A DNA stretch of 45,226 nucleotides from Candidatus Omnitrophota bacterium (GCA_015232565.1 JADFZK010000021.1:1-45226); one strand, 5' to 3'; positions 1 to 7,735 are shown, counted from the first letter of the stretch. Translations and numbers: made by a program. The notes: a model not told the origin generated them from the sequence alone.

Positions 1-39
1 TTTGACGGGGCGGAGCTTTTTTCTCTTGACACAAGCCTT

Positions 40-390
40 CTAATGGGTGACCCAGAGGTCTTTTTCTGGCACCGTCAAAGCAGCCAGGAAGTATTTAACA
101 AGGCGAGTTGAGTCCAATACTAATTGGTCCGAAGAAACTCTGGAATTTCCGCGGTCAAGAATGAAATCCATAAGCAAAGGGTTAACTGGGTCAATTTTCA
201 CCCCTTTCAAAGATGGAGGATCAAACGCAGGACTAAGGCCGATTCGAAGGCCCGGTTGCGGCAGATAAAATTCCTGGGCATTAGCATAGCGGGCTGGCGC
301 AATTCCGCTGGTCAGTAAAAATGCCGAAATAACAACGGATGCTGTAATCTTTCGCCATATAAAGTGGTTGACTACTTTCAAATATCTCAT
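40..390 (-). pseudogene. Truncated paralogue of the giant-protein N-terminal module
   Basis: This 116-codon reading frame opens with a signal peptide (positively charged start, hydrophobic stretch, ANA-QEF cleavage-like site). It then matches the start of the two giant proteins in this window: a QPGL segment, a KG-x-x-I/V-x-P-x-NP block, DFI-x-D-x-GN/D and KYFLAALTVPE. The two large proteins continue after the following Trp-Val with NLSPYEKDRI, but here a TAG stop follows WVTH and no resumption is visible in the remaining 39 bases in any frame. The ATG at 388-390 is chosen because GGGGATC lies just upstream; the frame stays open to a TTG at 450 without a ribosome site. It could be a decayed gene or a short secreted protein. 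It lies 87 bases after crcB on the same strand. Confidence 0.6.
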
Positions 391-420
391 AACGATCCCC
401 AGAGCTATGTGCCTGTTGAA

Positions 421-450
421 AGTATAAAATATTATTAGTAGTTGTGCCAA
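421..450 (-). promoter_or_regulatory. Possible promoter of the truncated module gene
   Basis: On the minus strand TTGGCA (445-450) and TATACT (421-426) are spaced by 18 bases. The spacer contains a 12-mer (431-442) whose reverse complement also sits in the spacer of the candidate promoter of the 3016-codon gene. Only sequence resemblance supports this. Confidence 0.35.
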
Positions 451-476
451 TTTATCTGCTGATCAATACTCCCGAA

Positions 477-854
477 TTAAATCCGCACCAGGGTGACCAG
501 GTAATAACCCAGCGCGGCCAGGGACAGGCCGAGTGCATTGCTTAGCGCCACGTACAATAAGGCCGGACGCCAGGCGCCGCCGTGGATCAGCGCTATGGTT
601 TCAATGCCAAAAGCAGAGAACGTGGTAAATCCGCCCAGGACTCCGGCAAAAAGAAAAGCGCTGGCCAAGAATGGCAGGTTAACGCGTCCGCTTAACGCCC
701 AAAGCACCCCGATGATAAAACAACCGGCCAGATTAACCGTCAAGGTGCCGAATGGGAAATTGCCGGGCACCGCGCGCTGTACCGCGCCGGAAAGGCAAAA
801 CCGCAAAACCGAACCGATACCGCCACCCAGAAAGACCACCAGGAGCTTATCCAT
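477..854 (-). CDS. crcB: CrcB/Fluc fluoride ion channel
   Basis: The 125-residue product has four hydrophobic segments and the Fluc family signatures: GGGIGSVLRF near the N-terminus, GTLTVN at about 37-42, and GGFTTFSAF at about 74-82, which carries the pore phenylalanines and the Na+-site region. Fluc proteins are dual-topology dimers that export fluoride across the inner membrane. Length is normal for a single-gene homodimeric Fluc. I saw no fluoride riboswitch upstream. The start lies inside a copied piece of the CNNM gene's 3' end that supplies GGAAAGGTGAG as ribosome site, and an upstream 22-codon frame overlaps this start by 8 bases, so translation is probably coupled. Confidence 0.95.
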   Translation of the reverse strand: MDKLLVVFLGGGIGSVLRFCLSGAVQRAVPGNFPFGTLTVNLAGCFIIGVLWALSGRVNLPFLASAFLFAGVLGGFTTFSAFGIETIALIHGGAWRPALLYVALSNALGLSLAALGYYLVTLVRI

Positions 855-878
855 TGCTCACCTTTCCAGACACCGCGG
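848..878. repeat. 31-bp direct repeat, copy 1 (duplicated CNNM 3' end at crcB start)
   Basis: Matches 2107-2137 at 30 of 31 positions (A at 868, G at 2127). It encodes the last residues of the CNNM protein and contains the crcB start codon and ribosome site. The two copies bracket the rhuM insert. Confidence 0.85.
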
Positions 879-881
879 GCT

Positions 882-900
882 GTTCGAATTCGGATTCGGT
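882..900. repeat. 19-bp direct repeat flanking rhuM, copy 1
   Basis: Matches 1979-1997 at 18 of 19 positions. On the minus strand both copies encode TESE[FV]EQ, in the downstream ORF at 847-915 and in a start-less frame upstream of rhuM. Confidence 0.7.
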
Positions 901-911
901 CATTGATTTGG

Positions 912-1934
912 TCATTTATCCCTTTTATTTTCAAGACGTTTTATTTCACGATCAAAATCATTTTCAAATAAACGATCCTGAACAATACGATATTTCTCGA
1001 ACTCGCTTTCAGCATGTGCTTTGGCAATCTGAGCTGTTATCTTCCCGCTGTCTTTCAGAATGTCTCTGTCTGCGACCTGTAAGAACATATCCAGACGCTT
1101 TGACCAATCTTCCATTGTCATTGGCATTCTTCGGCGCGCCCGATCTTCGGCCAAATCCAGATACGCGTTAACAATTCGTCCCAGCGATTCTATTTCGTCT
1201 TTACTCAAATAATTCTTCGCCACAATCACATCACTCTTTAATACCTTGCCATCGGGGCTTTTTTCCCATGCCGTTAATCCCATGTGCTTCTTGCGGCTGT
1301 CTGCCCGCCTTACAATCAATTCCGCGGCCGTATGTCCGTGAATCGCAAAATGCAATTTATTTTGCACCCTCGCAAAAAAATCCTGGGTGATAGAAGACCG
1401 GGGGTCATAATCCATGCTGGTAGAGTAAATATCCGTGATCTTTTGATAGAACCGCCGCTCACTCAAGCGTATTTCGCGGATTTCCTCCAATACCCTTTCG
1501 TAGTAGTCCTCGCCAAGAAAAGCGCCATTCTCCAGCCGCTTCTTATCCAACACATACCCTTTTATTGCGAAGTCTTTCAAAACACGGGTTGCCCACTGCC
1601 GGAATTGCGTGGCACGCAAAGAGTTCACCCGATATCCAACTGAAATAATCATGTCCAGATTATAGAAATTCGTATGGTACTTCTTGCCATCCGCGGCAGT
1701 TATTAGGAATTTCCGAACAACTGACTTATCGTCGACTTCCTTGCTTGAAATAGTATTCTTAAGATGCTCGTTAATTGTCGGGATAGCGACATCAAACAAT
1801 TCAGCCATTAATTTTTGTGTCAGCCAGATCGTTTCGTCTTCATACCGCGCTTCAATGCTTTTATCGCCCGATTGACCTGTAAAGATCAAGAATTCCGCGG
1901 TGCTGTTACGTATTTGCAAACTTTTTTCTTTCAT
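912..1934 (-). CDS. RhuM family protein
   Basis: The 340-residue product begins with the layout of the RhuM family (PF13310): an N-terminal DNA-binding-like region with IEARYEDETIWLTQ and MAELF, then INEHLKN, a YNLDMIISVGYRV motif around residues 92-104, FRQWAT, and a long charged helical C-terminal half. RhuM proteins were named from a Salmonella pathogenicity island and commonly sit in restriction or other accessory islands; their biochemical role is not established. The gene interrupts what looks like a CNNM-crcB operon and is bracketed by a 31-bp duplication and a 19-bp repeat, which indicates recent acquisition. Its codon use is more AT-rich than its neighbours. No strong ribosome site precedes the ATG. 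Confidence 0.85.
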   Translation of the reverse strand: MKEKSLQIRNSTAEFLIFTGQSGDKSIEARYEDETIWLTQKLMAELFDVAIPTINEHLKNTISSKEVDDKSVVRKFLITAADGKKYHTNFYNLDMIISVGYRVNSLRATQFRQWATRVLKDFAIKGYVLDKKRLENGAFLGEDYYERVLEEIREIRLSERRFYQKITDIYSTSMDYDPRSSITQDFFARVQNKLHFAIHGHTAAELIVRRADSRKKHMGLTAWEKSPDGKVLKSDVIVAKNYLSKDEIESLGRIVNAYLDLAEDRARRRMPMTMEDWSKRLDMFLQVADRDILKDSGKITAQIAKAHAESEFEKYRIVQDRLFENDFDREIKRLENKRDK

Positions 1935-1978
1935 AAACTTTTAACCCAGAAAAAATTAATGCCATTTAATCATGACTT

Positions 1979-1997
1979 GTTCGACTTCGGATTCGGT
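1979..1997. repeat. 19-bp direct repeat flanking rhuM, copy 2
   Basis: Lies about 45 bases upstream of the rhuM start. In the minus-strand frame it reads SITESEVEQ, followed by VMIKWH and a stop. A TAG lies shortly before and there is no in-frame start, so this is a coding relic rather than a gene. It matches 882-900 at 18 of 19 positions. Confidence 0.7.
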
Positions 1998-2105
1998 GAT
2001 GCTTTCATAATGAAAGTACTATATCCAACGGTTGATAATTAAATATTTAGTAAATATCAGCACCCCCAACTGAAAGAAATCCACCACAAGTCACGGTCGC
2101 AACAA

Positions 2106-3416
2106 CTATCCATTGCTCACCTTTCCGGACACCGCGGCCTCGCTGACCTTCTTGCGGCGGAATTTACGGGCGATAACGCGCAGGCCATCGGCCTCCGCCA
2201 CTTCACCGCCTGCGCTCTCGTCCAAGCCATGCGCCGAACACCAGTCGGCGAATTTTCCTTCCATGCTCCCCTGATACGACAGGCCGACCTGTTGGGCCAC
2301 AGCCGCCATTGGCACACCGCCGCCCACGATCCAGCCGCCCGCGAACGGGTGGATATGCGTCGGCAAACGATCGAATTCATCCTCGATCTCGCCCACCAGC
2401 TCTTCAATAATATCTTCCAGCGCCACCATGGCCACCAGGCGGTCATGCTTGCCGCTGACCAGCATGATATGCAGCTTCTCTTTGATCATCATCTCGAGGG
2501 CCTGCGAAATACTGGATTCGCCGCTGACCGTCTTTATAGGGCGCACGATCCCCCGCACCGAAGGATCCTCGGGATTGAGCTTGAGCGCGGAAATAATATC
2601 CTTAAAATTCACATAGCCCGCTACCGTTTGCAAATCGCCGGCCTTTTCCAGCACCGGGAAACGGGTGTGCATATCCATATGCGCCCGGATCAAGGCCTGC
2701 GATAACGAATTGCCGATATCCACCATCGACACATCTTTCAGGGGAATAGCGATCTCGCGTACCTGCCGGGAAGAAAGCGTGGCCGCCGCCAGCAGGATCT
2801 TCTCCTGATGCGAACCGATCAGCCGCGCGGTCCGCGCCAGCGCCGCCGCGGCCTGTAATTCATGCAAGCCGGGATCGTCTTCGGTATTGCGGGTATTGCG
2901 CCCCTGGCCGGTCTTGACTATGATCCACTTTACGATCCGTTCGAACAAGCGCACCACCGGGTGCATTAACAAAAACAGCCGCCGCATCATGGGCGAAAAT
3001 TGCAAGCAAACCCGCTCGCGGTTGTTCAGCGCGATCATCTTCGGCACCAGCTCGGCGAAAATAGTGCTCACCGCGCTGAGCGGCAGCACAAAAACCAGCA
3101 GGGACAATATATCCGCTGCGGCCTTAGGCAAATTCCATTTATCTACCAAAACCGGCGCCAGCATATCGGACACGCTTAAGCCCCCCGTGGCGGCCGCCAC
3201 CGCGCCCACGATCGCGATCCCCAGCTGAACCACCGCCAGGCTCGCCTCCATATTGCTTTTCATAAAATGCGCATCTTCGGCGCCCTTGACTTTACGCCCC
3301 ATCAATACATGGATCCGCGCCAGCGAAATGGAAGCCAGCGCCATTTCATAAGCGGCAAAAATGCCGTTAAAGAACAACATCAGAAGAATAAGAAAGAATT
3401 CAATGATAAGCGTCAT
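2106..3416 (-). CDS. CNNM/CorC (HlyC) family membrane protein
   Basis: The 436-residue product has the family order. A DUF21 (CNNM) transmembrane domain occupies roughly residues 1-190; its start is hydrophobic (FNGIFAAYEMAL) and a FAELVPKMIAL segment follows. A CBS pair lies at roughly 200-330 (TRFPVLEKAG; IMLVSGKHDRLVAMVALEDIIEELVGEI). A CorC_HlyC domain lies at about 345-425 (GGWIVGGGVPMAAVAQQVG). Such proteins act in the inner membrane in Mg2+ or cation export and sodium-coupled transport; older 'hemolysin' names are misleading. It follows the glycerol-1-phosphate dehydrogenase gene by 3 bases. Its last codons are duplicated beyond rhuM, so before that insertion its stop overlapped the crcB start. 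Confidence 0.9.
   Translation of the reverse strand: MTLIIEFFLILLMLFFNGIFAAYEMALASISLARIHVLMGRKVKGAEDAHFMKSNMEASLAVVQLGIAIVGAVAAATGGLSVSDMLAPVLVDKWNLPKAAADILSLLVFVLPLSAVSTIFAELVPKMIALNNRERVCLQFSPMMRRLFLLMHPVVRLFERIVKWIIVKTGQGRNTRNTEDDPGLHELQAAAALARTARLIGSHQEKILLAAATLSSRQVREIAIPLKDVSMVDIGNSLSQALIRAHMDMHTRFPVLEKAGDLQTVAGYVNFKDIISALKLNPEDPSVRGIVRPIKTVSGESSISQALEMMIKEKLHIMLVSGKHDRLVAMVALEDIIEELVGEIEDEFDRLPTHIHPFAGGWIVGGGVPMAAVAQQVGLSYQGSMEGKFADWCSAHGLDESAGGEVAEADGLRVIARKFRRKKVSEAAVSGKVSNG
2107..2137. repeat. 31-bp direct repeat, copy 2 (native CNNM 3' end)
   Basis: This is the functional end of the CNNM gene. The other copy is at 848-878 with one difference. Confidence 0.85.
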
Positions 3417-3419
3417 AAT

Positions 3420-4466
3420 TTAAGTAAACAAACCTTTCAGCCGCGGGTCATTGTCCAGCAGATCCGACAACTCATCGATCCGCCCCGGCTCGGAAAGAAT
3501 AGTGTAAAAATCGTCCTTGACCGTCGGCGCCATCCGCAGGGCCGTCAGCCACTCGGCCCGCGAGAACGGTTCGTCCTTAATGGCCTGCCAGAAACCGGTC
3601 GTGTCAAACAAAGCGGCGATGCGCGCTTCCCCCCGCCCCTGTAAATGGCTTACCATATATGTGGCCAGCCCGACCTGCAGGCCATGCAGGCGTGGTTTCC
3701 GGGCGATCAGGTCCAGCGCATGCGAGATCAAATGTTCACTGCCGCTGGCCGGCCGCGACGAGCCGCAGATCCCCATGGCTATGCCGTTAAGCATCAAGGC
3801 GGTCGCCAGCAACCGCATGCCCTCCAGGTCATGGTCGGGCTTGGCCATTAACTGGAACACCGTGGCATCCGAAAGCAAAGCCGCAAAATCGTCCACCTGG
3901 GTGCCGTGCTTGCGAAAAGCCAGCTTCCAGTCGTAAACCGAAGTTATTTTAGCCACCGAATCGCCCACCCCGGCCAGCCAAAGGACCCGCGGCGCGCTTA
4001 AACAAACCGCGGTATCCACGACCACCCCATAGGGCATCGCCGACGGGAACGAACGCCTTTTCCCCGTGAACTCCAGGCTGGACTGCGGACTGCAGAAACC
4101 GTCATTAGACAAGGAAGTGGGCGCCGCGATATACGGCACCCGGGCCAGAAAAGAAACATATTTGGCTACATCCAAAGCTTTTCCGCCGCCGATCCCGATG
4201 ATGGCCTGGGCCTTGGCGGGAAAAGTCATAAAGATCTCCTGCGCGTGCTCAAAACTGGACGAGCCCACCTCTACCCGCCCGAGCACCGCGATCTTCTCGC
4301 CGGCCAGGGACTGGTCCAGGCGCTTTACCAGCGCGCGGTCGAGGTCCTTGTTATAGAGCAGGACCACACGGTCGAAGCGGCTGCGGGCGGCATAAACACC
4401 CAGGCGGTCCAGCGCGCCGGGCTTGATACGTACCAGCGTGGGGATATCGATCGAGGTGTTTCTCAT
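3420..4466 (-). CDS. egsA: sn-glycerol-1-phosphate dehydrogenase (archaeal EgsA-like)
   Basis: The 348-residue product belongs to the iron-containing alcohol dehydrogenase / dehydroquinate synthase fold. It has the NAD(P)-binding GIGGGKALDVAKY at 91-103, APTSLSNDGF at 115-124, GVGDS with Asp169, and SSRPASGSEH at 236-245. Asp169, His245 and His261 are the expected metal ligands. The SSRPASGSEH-x3-HAL pattern is the one I associate with archaeal G1P dehydrogenase more than with Bacillus AraM. The enzyme reduces dihydroxyacetone phosphate to sn-glycerol-1-phosphate, the backbone of archaeal lipids and of some bacterial prenylglyceryl lipids. It overlaps the preceding HAD phosphatase gene by 4 bases (ATGA) and follows a membrane methyltransferase, which suggests a lipid pathway. 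No prenylglyceryl-phosphate synthase is in the window. Confidence 0.85.
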   Translation of the reverse strand: MRNTSIDIPTLVRIKPGALDRLGVYAARSRFDRVVLLYNKDLDRALVKRLDQSLAGEKIAVLGRVEVGSSSFEHAQEIFMTFPAKAQAIIGIGGGKALDVAKYVSFLARVPYIAAPTSLSNDGFCSPQSSLEFTGKRRSFPSAMPYGVVVDTAVCLSAPRVLWLAGVGDSVAKITSVYDWKLAFRKHGTQVDDFAALLSDATVFQLMAKPDHDLEGMRLLATALMLNGIAMGICGSSRPASGSEHLISHALDLIARKPRLHGLQVGLATYMVSHLQGRGEARIAALFDTTGFWQAIKDEPFSRAEWLTALRMAPTVKDDFYTILSEPGRIDELSDLLDNDPRLKGLFT

Positions 4467-5143
4467 AAGCCGCTACCTTCTTTCAGCAAATGTTCGCCCA
4501 CTTCCGACCAGCGCTCGAAAGGAATAAAGCCTTCATTGATCTCGTGCAATTTCTTGGCCAGCCAGGCCTTGGCAAAACGCCGCTCGGGCGCCACCAGCAA
4601 CGCCGGGGCCAGGTCGGGACGGCCATCACCGGCAAAAGCCACGCGTTCATAACTGTTAAGCGCAGCGCGCACCACCGCCACCTTGTTAACACCCAGGTCA
4701 GGCGAAAGGAAAGGCGACTCCCCGGGCAAGCGCATTAACAGGCCTTGCTCGGGAAAATATTCACCCGGGTTGGAATACACCGCGATATTCACGTTCTTTT
4801 CGGCCAGCAAACGGCGAATATACCACTCGCAACCCGCCGACGCCACCGTCACGCCCCAGCCCGCCGCTTTTAAACGTTCCACCGTAACCGCGATAGCCGG
4901 ATCGATATCCATCCGGCGGATGATCTCCAGCAGGTCAGCTTCGGGCGCACGGATACCGGCGAAGATCAGGCGCAAAGCCTCAAAATGGGTTAACTGCCCG
5001 GCCTCGTACTGATGCCAGTACCCGCCGGAAATATTCGGAAAGCGCTGGCACACCAGGTCGTAAAAATCCAACCGGGTGATAGTGCCGTCGAAGTCTGAGA
5101 CCAACATGTATTTGTTTTGAGGAAGTGTCATTTTCATATCCAC
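4463..5143 (-). CDS. HAD-IB family phosphatase (MtnX/SerB-like)
   Basis: The 226-residue product has all HAD motifs: DFDGT at 17-21 (nucleophile Asp17, acid Asp19), TVASAG (motif II), a Lys in GVNKVAVV (motif III), and FAGDGRPD (motif IV). The helical cap between motifs I and II is typical of subclass IB, like MtnX and phosphoserine phosphatase. The substrate cannot be read from sequence. Because the gene overlaps the glycerol-1-phosphate dehydrogenase gene by four bases, a phospholipid precursor such as a glycerol phosphate or prenylglyceryl phosphate is a reasonable guess. Alternative in-frame starts exist at residues 3 and 5. Confidence 0.8.
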   Translation of the reverse strand: MDMKMTLPQNKYMLVSDFDGTITRLDFYDLVCQRFPNISGGYWHQYEAGQLTHFEALRLIFAGIRAPEADLLEIIRRMDIDPAIAVTVERLKAAGWGVTVASAGCEWYIRRLLAEKNVNIAVYSNPGEYFPEQGLLMRLPGESPFLSPDLGVNKVAVVRAALNSYERVAFAGDGRPDLAPALLVAPERRFAKAWLAKKLHEINEGFIPFERWSEVGEHLLKEGSGL

Positions 5144-5162
5144 AATCCTGGCAAAAAGCCGT

Positions 5163-5822
5163 TTAAACCGATTGTTTCCGGCGGCTAGATTCCTCCGCCA
5201 AGTCGAGGGCGGCCAGAGTCAGGGCCAGGACCACCAGGGCCAGCAGGCGCTGATCAAAGTCCAGCCTCTGAATAAACAGTTTTTCCTTGAGATAAAGCCC
5301 GATGATCCCGATACCGGCCCAGATAAAAACCTTGTGCTCCTTACTGCGCCGTAACCGCTCAAGACTGAAGGGCCAGCGCTCGCCGGGAACGTAAGGCGTC
5401 AAGCGCGGAATAATGGACGGTACCGCTTTTTTATAAGCCCGATAATCATCCTGATACATGGACTCCAGCAAATATTCTTCCTTACGAATAGTACGAATAT
5501 AAGCCGCGGTGAAAGCCATTAAAGCTACCATACCCACCAGATAGATCTGCACCAGCAGGACCGCACCCAACAGAATGAACAGGGTGCCCAAATACAACGG
5601 GTTACGCACGAAAGCATAAGGGCCGCAAGTGGTCAATTTTTCTGTCTTAACCGCATAGCTATTAGACCACAAACGCAAAAAGATGCCCGGCACCATAAAG
5701 CACAACCCCGAAATTATCGACGCTTCAGTAACCCGGGCGAACACCGCCACAAAGATAGCCAACGGGTAAAGAATAGCAAAACGCAACCTGAACAAACGCT
5801 TAACACGGTCCTTTATGTTCAC
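5163..5822 (-). CDS. Isoprenylcysteine carboxyl methyltransferase-like membrane protein (ICMT/PEMT)
   Basis: The 219-residue product has several membrane segments and the ICMT/PEMT signature GPYAFVRNPLYLG at about 67-79, followed by a hydrophobic hairpin, EEYLLESMYQDDYRAYKKAVP and an amphipathic tail. Members bind S-adenosylmethionine at the membrane and methylate prenylcysteines, phosphatidylethanolamine or other lipid-like substrates. Bacteria have no prenylated CaaX proteins, so a lipid substrate is likelier. It is the first gene of the operon that continues into the HAD phosphatase and G1P dehydrogenase genes (19-base gap). The C-terminal 60 residues form two more hydrophobic segments beyond the core family. 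Confidence 0.8.
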   Translation of the reverse strand: MNIKDRVKRLFRLRFAILYPLAIFVAVFARVTEASIISGLCFMVPGIFLRLWSNSYAVKTEKLTTCGPYAFVRNPLYLGTLFILLGAVLLVQIYLVGMVALMAFTAAYIRTIRKEEYLLESMYQDDYRAYKKAVPSIIPRLTPYVPGERWPFSLERLRRSKEHKVFIWAGIGIIGLYLKEKLFIQRLDFDQRLLALVVLALTLAALDLAEESSRRKQSV

Positions 5823-5893
5823 AAATCCCCTCTCTTGATAACTTTGCTAGTATAGTGTCTCTGACGCTTCTTTATATTTGCAGAGCATTGGGA

Positions 5894-5959
5894 AATCGAA
5901 AATTGACCGCAATGGAGCTTAATGTTTTATTATTTCTCTATTTTCGATTGCTCCATTGC
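5894..5959. repeat. Interleaved inverted repeats in the intergenic region
   Basis: Two perfect 10-bp inverted repeats cross each other. 5894-5903 pairs with 5940-5949, and 5909-5918 pairs with 5950-5959. The order is A-B-A'-B', so the two stems cannot nest. An 8-base unit, ATTGCTCC, is tandemly doubled at 5946-5961. It lies between the GT39 stop and the start of the methyltransferase gene. An alternating RNA switch, a pseudoknot or a small mobile repeat are all possible. Confidence 0.55.
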
Positions 5960-5962
5960 TCC

Positions 5963-6006
5963 AGTGTGGTGATTTAAAAGTAAAAAGAGATATGAATCAC
6001 CACACT
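5963..6006 (-). terminator. 12-bp hairpin at the GT39 stop codon
   Basis: AGTGTGGTGATT at 5963-5974 is perfectly complementary to 5995-6006, with a 20-base loop. The stem overlaps the GT39 stop. No clear T-run follows on the minus strand, so classic intrinsic termination is uncertain; it may protect the mRNA end. Confidence 0.45.
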
Positions 6007-7711
6007 AGGGCCTGGGAACGAACTTGATCACCGACTGACTGCCAAACTCTTTAACCATAACACAATCATAGCGGCCTTTAATTGAGTCACAAACATCCAC
6101 CCGATCCTTACGCTCCAGCACTGCCAGAACATTCGTCCGACCTTGCAAATAGCCGAACAACTTATCGGTTGAAGCAATGAAAGGTATAGGATGCGCGCTA
6201 AAGAAAGCCCCGCCGCCCAACTTTAAGACCCCGACCTCGGCGCCGGAATAATAGCGCACCCCGCGCACCATCATCTTGGAACACAAAACCCGTTCGGCAG
6301 TCGGATGCTCCGCCTTGATATACTCCCCCGCCTTGCGGCTGCACGCAAAATCTTCCACATACGGCGCAAAGCCCAGCACTGTAAAGAACAAAAAGGCCAT
6401 GTTAAAAGCCGCCGCGTAAGGGAACCACCGTATCCGTCGGGACACCAGCCGGAACTGCACGATAATGATCACAAAGAAGGCCGCCATCACTAAAAGTATC
6501 ACCAACAGTACGGAGCGCTCGATGGGCAAATGCAATATATTCGCCCGCACATACCATTCCGGCCAGTCGGGCTGGCCCAGATACTGCGAATACCGGAACG
6601 CCGCCTCGGTGATCGCGAAAGGCAAAGCCAAAAAAGCCGCCAGGGTAACAAACACCATGACCCGGGCTTTCTTGATGGAACCGGCAAAAAGCTCGCGTAA
6701 ATAATCCCCGGTCAAAATAGCCACGGCCGGGAACACCGGGAATATATAGCTTACCAGCTTGGAATGCGCAAACTGCACCTGGGCGAACCCCGCCATTATC
6801 CAGCAGGCCAAAAACCAGTAGAACGGAGAAGACGCTTTATCCTTAAGTTTCCTGAACAAAAGGCCGAAAGACGCCGCGGTAAAGAATGTCCAGGGAAAAG
6901 CGCACACCAGGATCGTGCCGGGATAAAAATACCATTTGTCATTGTGCGCATGTTCAGCCTCGGCAAGCCGGCGGATATGGTCGTTAACCCAGAATTCATC
7001 AATGAATACCCTGCCGAACTGCGCGGTCATTAGCGCATACCACGGCACCGCTATCAGGATAAACAGGCCGGCGCCCAGCGCCGAAGCCCGGCACCACAAG
7101 AAACCAAGCTCCTTGCGCAGGAACAGGAACAACAAGACCGCACCCAAAGGCATGGTCAGCCCCAGCAAACCCTTGGTCAGCACTGCCAGCGCGGCAAAAA
7201 CATAGAACAAAACAATTCCCGCCGGCTTCCACCGCCGTTCGTGATAACCAAGATAGAACGCCCCCAGAGCAAAACCGATCAGGACGCTAAAGATCATGTC
7301 GATAAAAACCGTACGCGCCAGGCCAATATAAAGAGCGCCCGACATCAGCACAAATGCACACCAAAAGGCCTTCTTACGATCATTGAATACGCGCGCACAA
7401 AGCAGATAAACCCCCAGCACGCCGAGCAAAGCAAAGAAAGCCGGAAAGAAACGAGCTGCAAAAGCGGTGGTGCCAAACACCAGAAACGCCGCGCGAATAA
7501 GCCAGTAACCTAAGATCGGTTTCTCAAACTGCGGCTGGCCAAAAAGATACGGCACCAGCCAGGTATTCTTTTCGGCCATCTCTTTGGCCGTACCGGCGTA
7601 AAATACTTCGTCGGGATTCGTGAGGCTCACCACCTGGTTGCCCACAATGAACAACAAGGCCGACAGCAAAAGCAATGTGAGTATCTGCTTCAGATCTTTA
7701 TTGATTGGCAT
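6005..7711 (-). CDS. ArnT-like GT39 family membrane glycosyltransferase
   Basis: The 568-residue product has about twelve hydrophobic segments and the GT-C/ArnT layout. NPDEVFYAGTAKEM is in the first periplasmic loop (acidic DE typical of the catalytic site). FEKPILGYWLIRAAFLVFG follows, and a soluble domain lies after the last membrane segment (from about 455). Such enzymes transfer a sugar from an undecaprenyl-phosphate carrier to lipid A or another periplasmic acceptor. A GtrB/ArnC-like transferase, which makes such a carrier-linked sugar, is encoded just upstream in the same run. The ATG at 7711 has AGGACC ahead of it. The sugar and acceptor are unknown. Confidence 0.85.
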   Translation of the reverse strand: MPINKDLKQILTLLLLSALLFIVGNQVVSLTNPDEVFYAGTAKEMAEKNTWLVPYLFGQPQFEKPILGYWLIRAAFLVFGTTAFAARFFPAFFALLGVLGVYLLCARVFNDRKKAFWCAFVLMSGALYIGLARTVFIDMIFSVLIGFALGAFYLGYHERRWKPAGIVLFYVFAALAVLTKGLLGLTMPLGAVLLFLFLRKELGFLWCRASALGAGLFILIAVPWYALMTAQFGRVFIDEFWVNDHIRRLAEAEHAHNDKWYFYPGTILVCAFPWTFFTAASFGLLFRKLKDKASSPFYWFLACWIMAGFAQVQFAHSKLVSYIFPVFPAVAILTGDYLRELFAGSIKKARVMVFVTLAAFLALPFAITEAAFRYSQYLGQPDWPEWYVRANILHLPIERSVLLVILLVMAAFFVIIIVQFRLVSRRIRWFPYAAAFNMAFLFFTVLGFAPYVEDFACSRKAGEYIKAEHPTAERVLCSKMMVRGVRYYSGAEVGVLKLGGGAFFSAHPIPFIASTDKLFGYLQGRTNVLAVLERKDRVDVCDSIKGRYDCVMVKEFGSQSVIKFVPRP

Positions 7712-7735
7712 TTGATGGTCCTGTTTTCAAGTTGT

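Larger units (their letters stand above)
847..915 (-). pseudogene. 22-codon chimeric ORF: possible hsdR start fused to the CNNM tail
   Basis: The frame starts in an ATGA overlap with the rhuM stop and stops by overlapping the crcB start. Its first 12 residues are MTKSMTESEFEQ; the rest (PAVSGKVSNG) is the duplicated C-terminus of the CNNM protein, in frame. The N-terminal part resembles starts of type I restriction HsdR subunits as I remember them, and rhuM genes are often found inside hsd loci. The frame may be only a relic, or may still serve to couple rhuM and crcB translation. Function is inferred, not shown. Confidence 0.4.

Noticed and set aside
1..39. Frameshift continuation of the N-module beyond the stop at 40
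   Set aside because: None of the three frames resembles NLSPYEKDRI or following module residues, so a simple frameshift does not explain the stop.
855..911. Fluoride riboswitch ahead of crcB
   Set aside because: The short upstream sequence is explained by the rhuM junction and CNNM duplicate and shows no crcB-motif fold.
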